Assembly (NCBI GenBank): GCA_019348305.1
Contig: JAHWJQ010000084.1
Coordinates: 1-8,507 of the forward strand
Origin: Actinomycetota bacterium
GTDB lineage: Bacteria > Actinomycetota > Acidimicrobiia > Acidimicrobiales > CADCTF01
Reading direction: 5' to 3'
Length of the DNA: 8,507 nucleotides
Part shown: positions 7,062-8,507 of the stretch, piece by piece
Numbering within the stretch: the first letter of the stretch is position 1
Layout: each line of letters opens with the position of its first letter
The notes under the pieces: generated by a model
Told to the model about the DNA's origin: nothing
Databases searched by the model: none
Seen by the model: only the letters and a program-made list of their open reading frames with translations
Made by a program: the position numbers and the translations under genes

Positions 7062-7904
7062 ATGACTGAGGCAGCGGGCTGGCAGCCGGACCCGTTCGGG
7101 CGCCACGAGGTGCGCTACTGGGATGGCGGAGCGTGGACAGCGCACGTGGCAGACGCCGGCGTGCAGGGCCACGACGAGCCCGTTCCTTCCGAGGAGGGGG
7201 CGGTCCCGCCTCCTCCGCCGGCGCCCACGCCGGCGCCTCCCGCAGCCAACCCCTCGGGAGGCGGCTGGAAGGACCGACTGAAGCAGGCGGCCCAACAGGG
7301 CAAGGAGCTGGCCGAGAAGGGCAAGGCGGAGTTGGCCAAGCAACAGGCGCAGCGGGCGGCCGCCGCCGCCAACGACCCGGACACCCTCTGGGTGGGCGAG
7401 AAGAAGTCGGCCGGTACCTCCGCCATCGGCATGTCGAGCACCCGCTACCGCATCACCAAGGACAAGATCTTCATCGATGCCGGGCTCATGTCCAGCATGT
7501 CGGAGCAGGTGCCCCTGTGGGCGGTGCGCGACATCGACGTGCGCCAGAACGTGATGCAGCGGGGCAAGGACATCGGCGACGTCGTCGTGCACCTCGAGCA
7601 CCCGGAGTTCCATGGCAAGTCGGAGTTGCTGCTCGACAACATCGAGGACCCGAACGGGGTGCGCGACCTGCTCAACCGCCAGGTGAGCGAGGCCCGAGCC
7701 AAAAAGCAGATGGTCACCCAGACCCAGTACCTCCAACACAGCGGTACTGGCTTCGGGATGGGCCAGCCGCCGGCGCCCGCCTCTCAGCCCGGGCAAGGGG
7801 TCGACGTCGCCGACCAGCTCCGGAAGCTGGCCGAGCTGCGCGACCAGGGGATCCTCACCGACGAGGAGTTCACCCTCCAGAAGCAACGACTGCTCGGGCT
7901 CTAG
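7062..7904 (+). CDS. DUF2510 / PH-like / SHOCT domain protein
   Basis: A complete 280-residue protein with modular, actinobacterial-style architecture. Residues 6-30 (GWQPDPFGRHEVRYWDGGAW) match DUF2510, a short Trp-rich module often found at the ends of actinobacterial membrane or envelope proteins. A Pro/Ala linker (about 48-64) and a Lys/Ala/Gln-rich helical, coiled-coil-prone segment (69-104) follow. Residues 108-205 contain TRYRITKDKIFIDAGLMSS and VPLWAVRDIDVRQN, resembling the bacterial PH-like domain (bPH2 type). The C-terminus, DQLRKLAELRDQGILTDEEF to RLLGL (251-280), is a clear SHOCT domain, a short C-terminal oligomerisation module. There is no signal peptide or membrane segment, so it is probably cytoplasmic or peripheral to the membrane. 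Its biochemical role is unknown. It is divergent from the receiver gene and convergent with the ANTAR coding sequence, with 11 bases between the stops. Confidence 0.88.
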   Translation: MTEAAGWQPDPFGRHEVRYWDGGAWTAHVADAGVQGHDEPVPSEEGAVPPPPPAPTPAPPAANPSGGGWKDRLKQAAQQGKELAEKGKAELAKQQAQRAAAAANDPDTLWVGEKKSAGTSAIGMSSTRYRITKDKIFIDAGLMSSMSEQVPLWAVRDIDVRQNVMQRGKDIGDVVVHLEHPEFHGKSELLLDNIEDPNGVRDLLNRQVSEARAKKQMVTQTQYLQHSGTGFGMGQPPAPASQPGQGVDVADQLRKLAELRDQGILTDEEFTLQKQRLLGL

Positions 7905-7915
7905 CGCAGCCGGGG

Positions 7916-8338
7916 TCAGGACCCCCTCGGTCCCACCCCTTCTCCGACCCGCCGCTCGTTGTTCCTGACCAGCTCCTCGGCCATCTCCCGCAGCTTGCGG
8001 TTCTCCCGTTGGGAGGCCCGCACGAGGATCTGGAACGCCTCGTCGGCCGTGCAGCGCTGGGTCGCCATCAAGATGCCCTTGGCCTGCTCGATCACCGCGC
8101 GGGACTGCATCGCCGTCCGCAGGTCGACCCCCAGCTGGTAGGCGTCCCAGTAGGCCTGGGCGTTGGCCAACACGATGGCCGCCTGTGTCGCGAAGGCCTC
8201 GCCCACCTCCACGTCAGCGTCGGTGAAGCCGGACTCGGTGCGGGAGTACAGGTTGAGCGCCCCGATGCCCTCGTGGTTCACGACCAGCGGAAGGGAAAGC
8301 GTGCTGCGAACTCCGTGGGCCGCCGCCGCCTCGGCGAG
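7916..8338 (-). CDS. GAF-ANTAR RNA-binding antiterminator, C-terminal part (second half of GAF plus ANTAR); 5' end broken
   Basis: The minus strand encodes about 140 residues of a GAF-ANTAR regulator. From 8338 it reads LAEAAAAHGVRSTLSLPLVV, then GALNLYSRTESGFTDADV, the second half of a GAF sensor domain. After a linker helix comes the ANTAR domain: SRAVIEQAKGILMA, then DEAFQILVRASQRENRKLR. ANTAR domains bind paired hexaloop hairpins in nascent RNA and prevent termination. Upstream of 8338 the frame continues only to a TGA at 8356-8354 without family likeness, so the first half of GAF is missing from this strand. GTG 8281 is the only in-frame start, but it lies inside the GAF fold, has no ribosome binding site, and homology clearly continues upstream of it. 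The missing half is found on the other strand. The piece is either truncated by inversion or separated by a misjoin. Confidence 0.85.
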   Translation of the reverse strand, partial: LAEAAAAHGVRSTLSLPLVVNHEGIGALNLYSRTESGFTDADVEVGEAFATQAAIVLANAQAYWDAYQLGVDLRTAMQSRAVIEQAKGILMATQRCTADEAFQILVRASQRENRKLREMAEELVRNNERRVGEGVGPRGS

Positions 8339-8340
8339 GC
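8328..8340. other. Inversion or fold-back junction with a perfect 5-bp hairpin inside the GAF-ANTAR gene
   Basis: GAF-like coding switches strand here: the minus-strand half begins at about 8338 and the plus-strand half at about 8341. At the switch point lies GCCTC-GGC-GAGGC, a perfect 5-bp stem with a three-base loop. Such a hairpin can prime fold-back synthesis or template switching. The triplet GGC at 8338-8340 would also encode the Gly expected just before IALVV, so a short microhomology at the joint is possible. Confidence 0.6.
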
Positions 8341-8507
8341 ATCGCGCTCGTGGTCAATGGTGAGCCGACAAGCGTCGCCGTGTCGGAGCGGGTGGCCGTG
8401 GAGATCGACCTCGTGCAGTACCAGACCGGCAACGGTCCCTGCCTGTCTGCCATAAGGGACGGCAACGTCGTGAGGATCGACGTCTTGGAAAAGGACCTCC
8501 GCTTCAC
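8341..8507 (+). CDS. GAF domain, N-terminal half, on the opposite strand to its ANTAR half (runs off window)
   Basis: Frame 1 of the plus strand has no stop from 8341 to the window end and reads IALVVNGEPTSVAVSERV, then VQYQTGNGPCLSAIRDGN, then VVRIDVLEKDLRF: 55 residues. This is the first half of the GAF domain typical of GAF-ANTAR regulators, where a hydrophobic strand, a QYxxGxGPC motif and a VVRxDxL segment occur in this order. There is no start codon with a ribosome binding site; upstream of 8341 the frame remains open but is antisense to the other GAF half and has no family likeness. The last visible codons correspond to the point where the minus-strand half begins, so the two pieces fit head to tail with about one to three residues missing. 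This is a displaced piece of the same gene, or the start of a second copy. Confidence 0.75.
   Translation, partial: MALVVNGEPTSVAVSERVAVEIDLVQYQTGNGPCLSAIRDGNVVRIDVLEKDLRF

Noticed and set aside
8279..8281. GTG at 8281 as the true start of a short ANTAR protein
   Set aside because: It lies inside the GAF fold, has no ribosome binding site, and GAF-like sequence continues 19 codons upstream.
7133..8455. 440-residue plus-strand open frame spanning the DUF2510 gene and the ANTAR region
   Set aside because: It crosses two genes with well-supported frames and is Arg/Pro/Gly-rich without family likeness.
8214..8507. Minus-strand open frame running off the right edge
   Set aside because: Its translation has no GAF likeness; the plus strand in frame 1 over 8341-8507 clearly encodes GAF sequence.

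Overview
The window is high-GC, almost fully coding DNA. It most likely comes from an actinobacterium, perhaps of the Acidimicrobiia. This rests on strong G/C bias at third codon positions, GTG starts, a leaderless-type promoter, a DUF2510/SHOCT protein, GAF-ANTAR coding sequence, and a long Thr/Ser tail on a penicillin-binding protein. The lineage is an inference; no rRNA or other marker is present.

Layout, left to right. (1) 1-858, plus: C-terminal part of a class A penicillin-binding protein with its KTG motif and an ~85-residue Thr/Ser-rich tail, open at the left edge. (2) 873-2291, minus: a complete NAD(P)-dependent aldehyde dehydrogenase, convergent with the first gene. (3) 2369-6141, plus: two half-size ABC exporter genes that overlap by one base (TGATG). 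Their ATPase motifs are degenerate in a complementary way, as expected of a heterodimeric exporter with one consensus and one degenerate ATP site. (4) 6120-7023, minus: a stand-alone response-regulator receiver followed by an SRPBCC-fold protein, probably one operon; the promoter geometry suggests a leaderless transcript. (5) 7062-7904, plus: a DUF2510 / PH-like / SHOCT protein with a strong ribosome binding site. (6) 7916-8507: a GAF-ANTAR regulator whose two halves lie on opposite strands.

The most notable observation is in region 6. The second half of the GAF domain plus the ANTAR domain reads leftwards on the minus strand from about 8338. The first half of a GAF domain reads rightwards on the plus strand from about 8341 to the window end. 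The two pieces complement each other with almost no overlap or gap, and a small perfect hairpin sits at the junction. This is either a real inversion inside the gene or a fold-back (inverted chimera) artefact at a contig end. I consider the artefact more likely, because the window ends almost exactly where the sense copy would begin to repeat sequence already present in antisense.

There is no gene-free stretch above 300 bases. I see no rRNA, tRNA, CRISPR array, transposase or integrase. Apart from the exporter pair and the receiver-SRPBCC pair, the genes look like ordinary housekeeping or regulatory neighbours, not parts of one system.
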